Shown here one piece after another: positions 12,448 through 21,048 of a stretch of DNA of 64,000 nt (position 1 is the stretch's first letter; each line of letters begins with the position of its first letter). The DNA is from Pelagicoccus sp. SDUM812002 (GTDB taxonomy: Bacteria; Verrucomicrobiota; Verrucomicrobiia; Opitutales; Opitutaceae). A program made the position numbers and the translations under genes. Location of the stretch: the NCBI RefSeq assembly GCF_031127835.1, contig NZ_JARXHX010000018.1:27538-91537 (forward strand), in the 5' to 3' direction. Under the pieces are notes generated by a model that was not told where the DNA came from, ran no database searches, and saw only the letters and a program-made list of their open reading frames with translations.

Positions 12448-12866
12448 CTCTCCTTTTGGGGAGCTGATCTAGACTCCAGAGCGGCAACGAGATCATTGAA
12501 CACCCCGACTGTTAGGGGCTTCCTCAGATACTGCCGGACGAGTGGAATAGCATTCGCCCGCTTCCGATCCTCGCTATGCATCGAAGTCGTAAGCATCACG
12601 ATGCGGTCATTCCGGTTTTGGCTAGCGCAGGTTTGTTCGTAACGTTCCAGAAAAGCGAACCCGTCTAAATACGGCATATTAATATCCAATAATATGATAC
12701 GAAACCCGCGCGACGGGTTCTTCGCCAGGAAGCTCAGAGCGGATACGGGATTACTGAACGGCAGCGGTTCAAGCTTAAGCTCGGACTTTTTCACAACCAA
12801 TTTGTTAGTAAAGAGGTCGTCAGGATTATCATCGACCAGAATGACGGATTTGACGATCTGGTTCAT
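12444..12866 (-). CDS. CheY-like single-domain response regulator (Rcp1-like)
   Basis: 140 residues, a receiver domain only. Acidic pocket D12-D13, phosphoacceptor D61 in ILLDINMPYLDG, Thr in MLTTS and Lys in LRKPL are all present. The extended DDNPDDLFTNKL start and insertion pattern resemble Rcp1-type regulators that work with phytochrome-like or PAS kinases. It follows the large kinase gene by only 7 bases on the same strand, so that kinase is the likely partner. There is no output domain, so it must signal through protein contact or a phosphorelay. Confidence 0.9.
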   Translation of the reverse strand: MNQIVKSVILVDDNPDDLFTNKLVVKKSELKLEPLPFSNPVSALSFLAKNPSRGFRIILLDINMPYLDGFAFLERYEQTCASQNRNDRIVMLTTSMHSEDRKRANAIPLVRQYLRKPLTVGVFNDLVAALESRSAPQKES

Positions 12867-12873
12867 TACATAA

Positions 12874-15800
12874 CTAGCCTTTTCTAATGGTGAAGTGTAT
12901 CATTGCTCCCTTCTGGTAATCGGGATCAATCCATATCTGGCCTCCATGCAGTTCAACAATCATTTTGCAAGTGGCTAGGCCAATTCCTGCCTTGCTCACC
13001 TCCTGTAATCCAAGCCGACCAAAAGGCGCAAACGCTGAAAGAGCGTCTGACGAAGCGAGTCCAGGCCCGTTGTCTTGAATGCTGAAGGTCCAGTGGGTTG
13101 CGGTCTCATTTGCCGCAAGCTCTACCTCGGGAGTATCACTCTCGGAGGCGAAACGTATCGCGTTGTCCAAAAGGTTTTCGAAGAGCGTCTTGATGAGCCC
13201 TTTATCAATAGCGTCTATTTCAGGCAGCTGCGATCGTATTAAGGATACGTTACCGATAACCCCAGTTTTCCGCCATTCCTTCAACGTTTGCTCCACCAGC
13301 GTACCGAGGTCTAGCTTCTCCTTCTCGCGTTGCCTGTCGTCAAGGATTGCCTCGCCGTAATTTACGAGTGCCTCGAGATACTCAGTCATTCGGTTTGCCG
13401 CCTTGGAGCTCTGTTCGACTAGTTTCCTGAAGTCTTCACTGAGGCCATCCGCACCATGTTGAAGCAAGAAACTAAGATGTCCTTTAATCGTTATCAAAGG
13501 AGCGTTGAAGTCGTGTGCGGTTGCGTAAACGAACTTTTTAAAGTGATCACTCAAGTTCACTTCAGACACATTGGCTTGAGATGGCGACACCTCGTCGGAG
13601 AATACCAGGCGAGGCCCTTCTTCAACTACCCGCTCATTACTGAAACCTTCGCTAACTTCTCGTAAAGGAAATCTCAATACAAAACGGGCTCCAGGACCAT
13701 CGTGTTCCTCTACGAAAGCTCGCCCTTTCAATGTGCCCATGATCTTTGCTACGATAGCGAGTCCGAGCCCGCTTCCTTCCACTGATAGATTCAGTCTTCG
13801 AAAGAGTTTGAACACATCTGCTCTGTTAGCTTCTGGAATCCCGTTTCCATTGTCCTGAACGATTAAGTCAATCTGCTTTTCGTTTCTCCGAGAAAAAACT
13901 TCGATGATCGGATGTTCCGATGTACAGCCGTATTTCAAGGCGTTCGCGAGCAGGTTTTGCACCGCTTGACGAAGCAGAATGGGGCGTGTCCAAATAGGGG
14001 GAATGCCAATGTCGATGCGAAGGTCGCATCGGCTGCTTTTGATGTCTGCTTCGAATAGCTCTCGAACCTCTCCTAATACCTCTAGGGTTTGGACTTCCTC
14101 GTGCTCTCCGTCCAGGCTACCGACCTTGCTCATTTCAAGCATGTCATTGATTAGCGTCTGCATGTGGCCGGCAGCTTTTTCTATTCGGTTGAGTAAACCG
14201 TTGGCGTCCTCATCCATTTTGAACTCACCGATACGCAAAAGGTTAGATAGACCTAGAATTGATACTAAGGGGGCTTTCAGGTCGTGAGAAACTGCGTATG
14301 TCATTTGCTCCATCTCCTGATTTTTAACGGCCAGGCTTTCATTTATCCGCTCGACCTCCTGCTCGTGGTCCTTGCGCTTTTGAATGTCCATGATAGAGCC
14401 TACCATCTTGGTCTTTCCGGTACTTTCGTCCTCGACAAGCTGACCGGCCGAATAGAACCAACGGTAGCCTCTTTTCTTCGTAAGCAAGCGTTGATCTTGG
14501 GTAAAATGGGATTTATCTCCGAAGCAGTTCTTCAAGGCCTCAAGCGTTGGCTTGAGGTCGTCTGGGTGAAGCAGGCTTTTGAAATTTTCGTATGACGCGT
14601 CGAGCTCCTCTGGAGCGAACCCCAAGAGTTCATACATTTTTGGACTCCAGTACAGCTTGTCTTCAGTGATATCGAACCAGTGCCAGATTCCGACATTACC
14701 GCCCGAAGTCGCCTGCTGCAAAAGAAGTTCGCTCTCCCGTAAGGCTGCTCGAGCTTCTAGTCTGTCAGTGATGTCGACGACGGAGGCACAGACGAATTTA
14801 CCTTCTGGAGTCTCGAAAGGGTTCAGGCCGATTTCGACGGGAAATGTGGTGCCGTCCTTTCTGAGCCCAGATAGACTCTTGATAGCACCTCCCATAGCTC
14901 GTCGACTTGGCCTATTATTGAACGAGTCCATATGCGCCTCGTGCCTGTCTCTCGCTCCCATCGGTACAAGCGTTTCAACAGGTTTTCCGATGAGTTCTTC
15001 CTTTGTGTATCCAAAAAATTGCAACAATTGCTCGTTGCACTGGACGATGCCACCTGAACTATCTACCACCAATATTCCGTGAGCTGCAGCGGACATTGCC
15101 GCCTCCGCTCGCGCGGCGCTGATATCGCGCTGCGTAAGCGCCGCGGAAACACTTTCCTCTAAGGTTTGCTGGAATCGCTTTTCCGTTAGGCGATCCTTGG
15201 ATACATCCATCAGGAAGAGGGCTAATTGCGAGCCAGTTGGGATTATCTTGACGCTTATCCACCTTCGGTCAATAGCGCCCTTTTCCCGCAGCTCGTATTC
15301 GGAGTGGTGCGGCCTCTTGCTCTCCAAGCACCCCTTCAAAAGCTTTACCAATCCAAACTGCCCTGCAGAAGGGAACGCCTGTTCGATGTTCAGACCAGCA
15401 AGAATCTTGTTCTTGCCAGACATTTCCTTGGCCGCCAATTCGTTGAATTCCTCGACTACGAAAGATATATCGGACGCCCCGACTTTTTGTATCGGTTTTA
15501 AAACTACAAATGCCTCTAACCCATCGCTTAATATCGCTTGAAACAGCGTATTTCGCTCCCTGAGCTTGAACTCCACTTCTTGGAAATCCTCTTTCAACGG
15601 GAGCGTTATCAACGTCGGCAGCGACCGAACCAGATAGATAGCAGTCGCGACTGAGACGATCGCAGTAGCCAGTTTCATGGTGCCGGTGAGCCGATAGGCC
15701 CCATACCACACACTGTAAATTTCTAGGACGTGGGTGAGCCCGCAGAATAGGATGAACAAGCTGAAGAGCCAGAATACCCCCCTGAACCGCAACCCTCTGC

Positions 15801-16056
15801 GCCTGCGAACAAGTAAGACAATGCAGAGCGGAATCGTGAAATAGCTCAGGGCAACCAAAGCGTCTGAGCCCACGTGGAGCCAGAGAATGCTTGGCTCCCA
15901 AAGGTAGCAATGCCCGTGCGGCATGTAATCTGCGGCAAAAAGGCGTTCGACGAAGCCGGCCGGAAGTAGCGAAGTGATCAGGAAGACGCATGCCACAACG
16001 ATAAACGTCACCACGATTTCAAGACGGCGACTACGCAATTGTTCTGATAAGGACAC
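12874..16056 (-). CDS. Ethylene-receptor-like membrane sensor with PAS domains and two histidine kinase cores
   Basis: 1060 residues. After a first membrane helix (about 13-32), residues 55-150 form three helices matching the ethylene-binding domain of plant ETR1: D65 in LHVGSDALVALSYFTIP and C105/H109 in FILFCGLTH. The spacing D-x39-C-x3-H is the same as Asp25, Cys65 and His69 of ETR1; the last two bind copper. Next come a PAS-like region (about 165-290), a PAS domain (about 315-430) and a PAS/PAC domain (about 440-560). Kinase core 1 has H591 (SHDLKAPL), an N-box NLLANALKYG and DNGNGIP. A second core has H848 (AHDFNAPL), NLLDNAIRF near 961 and DNGPGL near 995. Two complete kinase cores in one chain are unusual. 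It is read with the receiver gene downstream; ligand is inferred only. Confidence 0.88.
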   Translation of the reverse strand: MSLSEQLRSRRLEIVVTFIVVACVFLITSLLPAGFVERLFAADYMPHGHCYLWEPSILWLHVGSDALVALSYFTIPLCIVLLVRRRRGLRFRGVFWLFSLFILFCGLTHVLEIYSVWYGAYRLTGTMKLATAIVSVATAIYLVRSLPTLITLPLKEDFQEVEFKLRERNTLFQAILSDGLEAFVVLKPIQKVGASDISFVVEEFNELAAKEMSGKNKILAGLNIEQAFPSAGQFGLVKLLKGCLESKRPHHSEYELREKGAIDRRWISVKIIPTGSQLALFLMDVSKDRLTEKRFQQTLEESVSAALTQRDISAARAEAAMSAAAHGILVVDSSGGIVQCNEQLLQFFGYTKEELIGKPVETLVPMGARDRHEAHMDSFNNRPSRRAMGGAIKSLSGLRKDGTTFPVEIGLNPFETPEGKFVCASVVDITDRLEARAALRESELLLQQATSGGNVGIWHWFDITEDKLYWSPKMYELLGFAPEELDASYENFKSLLHPDDLKPTLEALKNCFGDKSHFTQDQRLLTKKRGYRWFYSAGQLVEDESTGKTKMVGSIMDIQKRKDHEQEVERINESLAVKNQEMEQMTYAVSHDLKAPLVSILGLSNLLRIGEFKMDEDANGLLNRIEKAAGHMQTLINDMLEMSKVGSLDGEHEEVQTLEVLGEVRELFEADIKSSRCDLRIDIGIPPIWTRPILLRQAVQNLLANALKYGCTSEHPIIEVFSRRNEKQIDLIVQDNGNGIPEANRADVFKLFRRLNLSVEGSGLGLAIVAKIMGTLKGRAFVEEHDGPGARFVLRFPLREVSEGFSNERVVEEGPRLVFSDEVSPSQANVSEVNLSDHFKKFVYATAHDFNAPLITIKGHLSFLLQHGADGLSEDFRKLVEQSSKAANRMTEYLEALVNYGEAILDDRQREKEKLDLGTLVEQTLKEWRKTGVIGNVSLIRSQLPEIDAIDKGLIKTLFENLLDNAIRFASESDTPEVELAANETATHWTFSIQDNGPGLASSDALSAFAPFGRLGLQEVSKAGIGLATCKMIVELHGGQIWIDPDYQKGAMIHFTIRKG

Positions 16057-16210
16057 GCCAGCAATACATACCGCTCAATATGCGACCGCAAGCCGAGGCG
16101 GACTTTTGCTGAAATCGTTGCCAAGAATTCATCAACAAAGGCGCCGCCCGTACTTGCCAAATACTCATTTCCGCAAATTCTATGCCGTTGGGCCGAGCTA
16201 GCACTAGACC

Positions 16211-17371
16211 GTGGATCCAATCATAGGCCAAAATTCGGCGCCTTCCTATACGTTCCAAAGCATGGTAGAAATTAGCCATTTCCAAAAAGACAAGCTCCCC
16301 CCCTCCAAGGTTAAGATCCTGCTGGTCGAGGACGACGACGACCATGCGGAGCTCTTCATGCTTTCCGCTCGGAACTATAGCGCGGCAAGTATCTCCCGTG
16401 CCGAGACTCTGACCGATGCGATCGCCATCGCCAAGTCACAGAAGCTCAGTCTCGTAATTTTGGACCTAGGGCTACCTGAAACGGTAGGTCTCGACACGCT
16501 TAGTCTTTTTCTTCAGTCCTGCTCATCTACCCCTGTCATGGTGTTGACCGCAATCGTTGACCTAAACCTTGGTGAGGAGGCGCTGAAGTTAGGGGCGATG
16601 GACTTCCTGAGTAAGGAGGAAATCACCCCTCGCACGCTTTTGCGTAGTATACGCTACGCCTTGGAGAGATGGTCCCAGAAACGCAAGCTAGAGGACAGTT
16701 TGGCAGATTTGCAGTATTTCGGCAGTATGGCGGCTCACGACTTGGTCTCGCCGCTCGACGCCATCCACGGCTTTTCCCAGTTGATAGAGTTGGAACTATC
16801 GAAGGGCAAGATCACCGAAGAAGCCCTTGAGTGCTTGGATCTTCTAAAGAAGAGCGCTCAACGTTCGATCGTGTTAGTTCGCGACTTGCAGAAACTCTCG
16901 AGTCTCGGGAGAAAATCTATCGAACGTAAAGAACTCGATATCAATACCATCGTCAAAGATGTCTGCTCCAACCTCAGCAAACTGATTTCGGAGACAAAGG
17001 GTACCGTTGAGGCGAGTGAGGTGCTCCCTATTCGAGGTGATGCCGGACTCGTCTACCATGTGATGCAAAATCTAATTGCTAACGGCTTGAAGTACGGCAG
17101 GGACGACGTTCCTCCGCATGTGCGGGTCAGCAGCTGCATCGAGGAGGACTATACCGTCATCTGCGTAGAAGACAATGGTATCGGCATCGACGAAAGCGAT
17201 TCGACTCGAATCTTCCTTCCTTTCGAACGTCTCACAGGGGCGAGCGACAAGAAAGGTTCCGGTTTAGGGCTGTCGATTTGCAAGAAAATCGTAGAGGCTC
17301 ACAATGGGGAAATATGGATTGAGTCGACCGAAGGGGCTGGCACCCGCTTCTACTTCCACCTTGGGAGCTAG
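16211..17371 (+). CDS. Receiver domain fused to a histidine kinase (REC-HK)
   Basis: 386 residues from GTG at 16211; an ATG at 16262 that starts closer to the receiver domain (VKILLVEDDDDHAEL) is equally possible, and neither has a clear Shine-Dalgarno site. The receiver has its phospho-Asp in VILDLGLPE. A linker leads to a HisKA helix with His in AAHDLVSPLDAIHGF and an ATPase domain with N-box NLIANGLKYG, EDNGIGID and GSGLGLSICKK. No membrane segment and no DNA-binding domain. It is divergent from the ethylene-receptor-like kinase across 154 bases and may act in the same phosphorelay. Confidence 0.88.
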   Translation: MDPIIGQNSAPSYTFQSMVEISHFQKDKLPPSKVKILLVEDDDDHAELFMLSARNYSAASISRAETLTDAIAIAKSQKLSLVILDLGLPETVGLDTLSLFLQSCSSTPVMVLTAIVDLNLGEEALKLGAMDFLSKEEITPRTLLRSIRYALERWSQKRKLEDSLADLQYFGSMAAHDLVSPLDAIHGFSQLIELELSKGKITEEALECLDLLKKSAQRSIVLVRDLQKLSSLGRKSIERKELDINTIVKDVCSNLSKLISETKGTVEASEVLPIRGDAGLVYHVMQNLIANGLKYGRDDVPPHVRVSSCIEEDYTVICVEDNGIGIDESDSTRIFLPFERLTGASDKKGSGLGLSICKKIVEAHNGEIWIESTEGAGTRFYFHLGS

Positions 17372-17450
17372 CTTAGCTACGTACCTGCATAATGGATACA
17401 TTCAATTTCCCAGTCAGTCTATAAGCGACTCGCAAAAATCGGCCATCGGC

Positions 17451-18512
17451 CTACTGCGCTTCAAGTGTCGGTTGCGCAACTGCATCCATTACCTCCTTTA
17501 AGCTGTTGGCAACGGAAAAGTAGCCTAATCCCTCCCACGGCTTGAGCACCTTAATTAGGTGGTCCCAAAATCCTCCCCCCTCCGGCAAAGGCTTGTTGTA
17601 GATTAGCACCTCCTTACCACGCATGAGCGAGTGCCCCATCTGCTTGAAGATGAGGAGGGCCAGCATCTCCTGTACAGTTCCTGCTCCACCGGGAAATATG
17701 ACAAACGCATCGGAATTTTCGATCATAGCCTCCATGCGCGTGTAGATGTCAGGCCTAAGCCAAAAGCTAGTCATCCCATCGGGCAATCCTTCCAACTCGA
17801 TGATATGCGGCACGTTCGAGCCGCCGGTCCAGCCTCCGGCGTCCACGGACCCTCTTACCACGGCGCCCATCACGCCTGTAGTGCCCGCTCCGGACACACA
17901 GCCATAACCACTGTCCGCCAGAAGTTTACCGAGCTGGTATCCTTCATCCAAATACGAAGGATCCTCGATGCTTGCAGAGCAAAAGACACAAACCCGACCC
18001 TTGAGATCGCCCGCAAACGGAAACTCGAATGAGTCCGTGTCGCACTCCATTATCTTATTGCGGCCCACGTCTGGCAGTCCCTCCTTGGTCACCCGTGCCA
18101 GCGACGCGAGAACATCGTCAGTCGTTTCAACATTCAGGAGGAAATCGCGGTAATCCTGTCGAATAGTGCCAAGTGCGTGAAGGCTGTCGAGTAGTTCGAA
18201 CAGCGAGTTCCAAGTCTTGTCGGAGTTTAAAATTACGGTGGCTTTGCCGAATAGATTTTCGTCTAGCGTCTGGTATCCAACAAATATGGACACAGCCTTG
18301 AACAAGTCCTCTAGCGTTGCCCCTGGCATGAAGACGAACGCGTCTGACTCGACAATCTTACGTTCTATGTTCGAGAGCGTTATGTTTTGGTCGCCATTGG
18401 AATTGTAGATATCCCAGCCGTTGGCAAAAAGCTTGTAGAGCATCCGCGCGCGAACCTCGCGATTCGGGTCTCCTGCACCTGATATTTTTCCTGAAAGTCT
18501 TACAAATGGCAT
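17451..18512 (-). CDS. LOG-family nucleotide-binding protein with two tandem domains
   Basis: 353 residues from ATG 18512, which has GAGGG 11 bases upstream; an in-frame start at 18581 would add 23 unlikely residues. The C-terminal half is a typical LOG (lysine-decarboxylase-like) Rossmann domain: VCVFCSAS at its start, SGAGTTGVMG, and the PGGAGTVQEML signature that binds the phosphoribosyl group. The family includes cytokinin riboside monophosphate phosphoribohydrolases that release a base from a nucleoside monophosphate. The N-terminal half resembles a second copy in which the signature has become PGATLEDLFKA, so it is probably catalytically dead. It lies divergent from the purine operon; a purine nucleotide substrate would fit but is not shown. 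Confidence 0.82.
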   Translation of the reverse strand: MPFVRLSGKISGAGDPNREVRARMLYKLFANGWDIYNSNGDQNITLSNIERKIVESDAFVFMPGATLEDLFKAVSIFVGYQTLDENLFGKATVILNSDKTWNSLFELLDSLHALGTIRQDYRDFLLNVETTDDVLASLARVTKEGLPDVGRNKIMECDTDSFEFPFAGDLKGRVCVFCSASIEDPSYLDEGYQLGKLLADSGYGCVSGAGTTGVMGAVVRGSVDAGGWTGGSNVPHIIELEGLPDGMTSFWLRPDIYTRMEAMIENSDAFVIFPGGAGTVQEMLALLIFKQMGHSLMRGKEVLIYNKPLPEGGGFWDHLIKVLKPWEGLGYFSVANSLKEVMDAVAQPTLEAQ

Positions 18513-18530
18513 AACTGAATTTTCCCTCGC

Positions 18531-18547
18531 CCAACGACGTACGTTGG
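18531..18547. promoter_or_regulatory. Perfect 6-5-6 inverted repeat in the divergent promoter region of the purine operon
   Basis: CCAACG-ACGTA-CGTTGG lies 19 bases before the LOG gene start and 43 bases before the first possible start of the guanine deaminase gene. Its position and symmetry suit a dimeric repressor or activator site for the purine operon. No regulator gene is adjacent. Confidence 0.4.
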
Positions 18548-18589
18548 CATGAAGAATCGCATAGCAGACATCGCACCACATTTCGAGTC

Positions 18590-20053
18590 GTGGGTTTGAA
18601 ATCTACACCACGCGCAATTGCGTCGCGACCCAAAAATGGAGGGACTCTGGCTCAATTAGCGATAACTTCAAAACTTGGCGCTGAATACGCTCATGGACCT
18701 AGACCTTCTGATTTGAAACTGTTCGCACCCAATTCGTCCACCAAGCTCAAAGCTGTCCGCGGTCGCCTCCTTAATCCGATGAGCGACACGGACTGCCAGC
18801 TGTACCAAGATGCCTTACTCGTGGGGCGATTTCACGGCGGCGAATGGCTCGTAGATGCGATCGGGCCCGCTAAGGACATCGCCACGAGCTACGGCTGGAA
18901 TCTCAAAGAAATCCCGAGCTGCGAAGGGACGCTTTTGCCACCTTTCTACGACACGCATTTCCACTGGGTTCAGGACGACGTCCGCCAAATGCCTAAGGCA
19001 TCGCTCCTCGAGTGGCTCGAGCGTTACACGTTCCCTGAAGAAGCTAGATTCGAAGACCCAGCGTATGCCGAAAACAAGGCAAAAGCATTTTGGTCACGTA
19101 TTCTAGGCACTGGTACGGCCGGAGGTCTCTGCTACAGCTCCATCCACGATACGGCCCTAGACGCAGCCATGAAGTACGCCCCGCCGTGCTTCCGTATCGG
19201 TGGGGCCATGATGACCATGAACTGCCCGGACTTCCTGCGGCAGCGGAAACGAGAAGCTATCGCGGCTGCTCGGTATGGAGTTGAGACCTACGGGGACCGT
19301 TATTGCGTTTCACCGCGTTTTGCTCCGACCACTCATCCGGAGGTGATGAAGGAAACAGCTAAGCTAGCAAACAAGAACGGGCTCTTCCAACAGACCCATC
19401 TCGACGAAACCCGAGCGGAAATCGAATGGGTCCTCGGAATCTACAGCGATATTGCCGGTTTCGAAGACGTGGAAACCTACACTGAGATCTATGAGCGCTG
19501 CGGGGTACTGGGCCCTCGAACTGTCATGGGGCACGCCATCCACCTCGAGGAAACTGAGCTGGAGTTACTTGCGAGATCCGACACAGCAATAGCGTCTTGC
19601 CCTAGCTCCAACGCACCGGTTGACGACGACGGCTTAGGCTCCGGATTGTTTAATTTTGAGCAAGTCGAAGAACGCGGAATTCGCTGGGCGCTCGCCTCGG
19701 ATATCGGGGGCGGCCCTTACCTTTCCATGTTTGATGTCATGTCCTCCTTCGTCTCTCAAAATCGAGATGAAGGCGTATTCGCTGCGACTTACTGCAAGGC
19801 GCTCTATCGCTCTACCCTAGCCGGGGCGCAAATCCTAGGCCATGCAGACCACAAGGGAAATTTCGCCACCGGCAAGTCCTTTGACTTCATCGAGTGCATT
19901 GCTCCGCCTTCTGACGCTAAGTGCGGCACAGCGGAAGAGCTTCTCTTGGCTACCATCGGACAAGCTCAAAACCGCAGCGAATTCGACAATTTCGTACTCC
20001 GCACCATTATCGACGGCCAATCCGTTTTCGAAAAGGAACCCCTGATCTCATGA
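18590..20053 (+). CDS. guaD: Guanine deaminase (amidohydrolase type)
   Basis: Converts guanine to xanthine and ammonia. Amidohydrolase metal motifs: DTHFHWVQD, QTHLDET, MGHAIHLEE and ASDIGGGPYL, the last with the metal Asp. The conserved body begins at KAVRGRLLNPMSD, near base 18752; the first roughly 50 codons from GTG 18590 are unlike the family and the true start is probably later, for example TTG at 18713. It is the first gene of a thirteen-gene operon, and its stop overlaps the xdhC ATG by 4 bases. It feeds xanthine straight to the xanthine dehydrogenase encoded next. Confidence 0.9.
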   Translation: MGLKSTPRAIASRPKNGGTLAQLAITSKLGAEYAHGPRPSDLKLFAPNSSTKLKAVRGRLLNPMSDTDCQLYQDALLVGRFHGGEWLVDAIGPAKDIATSYGWNLKEIPSCEGTLLPPFYDTHFHWVQDDVRQMPKASLLEWLERYTFPEEARFEDPAYAENKAKAFWSRILGTGTAGGLCYSSIHDTALDAAMKYAPPCFRIGGAMMTMNCPDFLRQRKREAIAAARYGVETYGDRYCVSPRFAPTTHPEVMKETAKLANKNGLFQQTHLDETRAEIEWVLGIYSDIAGFEDVETYTEIYERCGVLGPRTVMGHAIHLEETELELLARSDTAIASCPSSNAPVDDDGLGSGLFNFEQVEERGIRWALASDIGGGPYLSMFDVMSSFVSQNRDEGVFAATYCKALYRSTLAGAQILGHADHKGNFATGKSFDFIECIAPPSDAKCGTAEELLLATIGQAQNRSEFDNFVLRTIIDGQSVFEKEPLIS

Positions 20054-21048
20054 TTGGGTTTTGGACAGCGGCAGAGGTGGAACTGCAGGCACGTCGCCGC
20101 GTATTCATGGCATTCGTAGCGACTTCCTCCAAAGGGTCGCCCGGCACCCCCAAAGCCAGGATGTTGCTCCGCGAAGATGGATCCCAACTTGGCACGATCG
20201 GTGGCGGAATCATGGAGCTCAACCTTTTGCAAAACGCCACGAAAGCACTTCGCCAAAAAGACTTTCCAACTCGCTTGCAACGGATCATCCATCGATCCGC
20301 TTCCGAAAACGCATCCGGACTCATTTGCGGCGGTTCCCAAATAAACGTCCTTTGTTTGTTCGATCCAGAAAGGGATCTGGCGACGGTCTCAAGAATTGCG
20401 GACGCACTACGAAACGAGGAAGACGCAATGATCGAATTGTCTCCCTCCAGCTTCACGCTGAAGTCGTCATCCTCCACCTTAAGTGGTTCGTCAAGCCGGC
20501 TAACTGAGTTCGGAAATGACTGGATATATCAACTGAGCACGGTGAATCCGCGACGCATTGCTATTTTCGGAGCTGGCCATTGCGGTCGCGCGCTGGCCAC
20601 TCAGATGGTCTTACTGGGATATCACGTCACCTTAACCGACCCACGCAATGATTTGCCCTGTAACGATCGTATTGGAAACGTCCATACCGTGATCCCGTCT
20701 TCAGCCAGCGGCTGCTGCAGAACGCTTCGGCACTGGGAGCTCACGGCGGTCGTGGTGATGACCCACTCCTACACCACCGATGTGGAAGCACTATGCGAAA
20801 TATTGCCCTACCGTCCCGCTTTTCTTGGATTGATGGGCAGTCCTCAGAAACTAGCGAAAGTCAGACGCGAACTTTCTGAAACGGGTTTGAGTGAAGAGCA
20901 GATCGCAAGTCTGAGAGCTCCCGTGGGACTCGCCATCGGCAGCGATACACCAGAGGAGATAGCAGTCAGCATCGCCGCGCAGCTGCTCCAAGAAAACAAT
21001 CTCAATTCCCTGCATGAGCCAGACTACGCAGATCACGTTTCTACTTAA
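20050..21048 (+). CDS. xdhC: XdhC/CoxI-family molybdenum cofactor maturation factor
   Basis: 332 residues from ATG 20050, overlapping the guaD stop. The N-terminal XdhC/CoxI part has FVATSSKGSPGTPKARMLL and GTIGGGIMELN; the C-terminal Rossmann part has IFGAGHCGRALA, LGLMGSPQK and the GLAIGSDTPEEIAVSI signature. These proteins bind the molybdenum cofactor, promote addition of the terminal sulfido ligand and insert it into xanthine dehydrogenase. Placed directly before the xdhA and xdhB subunits it serves, overlapping xdhA by 35 bases. Confidence 0.93.
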   Translation: MIGFWTAAEVELQARRRVFMAFVATSSKGSPGTPKARMLLREDGSQLGTIGGGIMELNLLQNATKALRQKDFPTRLQRIIHRSASENASGLICGGSQINVLCLFDPERDLATVSRIADALRNEEDAMIELSPSSFTLKSSSSTLSGSSSRLTEFGNDWIYQLSTVNPRRIAIFGAGHCGRALATQMVLLGYHVTLTDPRNDLPCNDRIGNVHTVIPSSASGCCRTLRHWELTAVVVMTHSYTTDVEALCEILPYRPAFLGLMGSPQKLAKVRRELSETGLSEEQIASLRAPVGLAIGSDTPEEIAVSIAAQLLQENNLNSLHEPDYADHVST

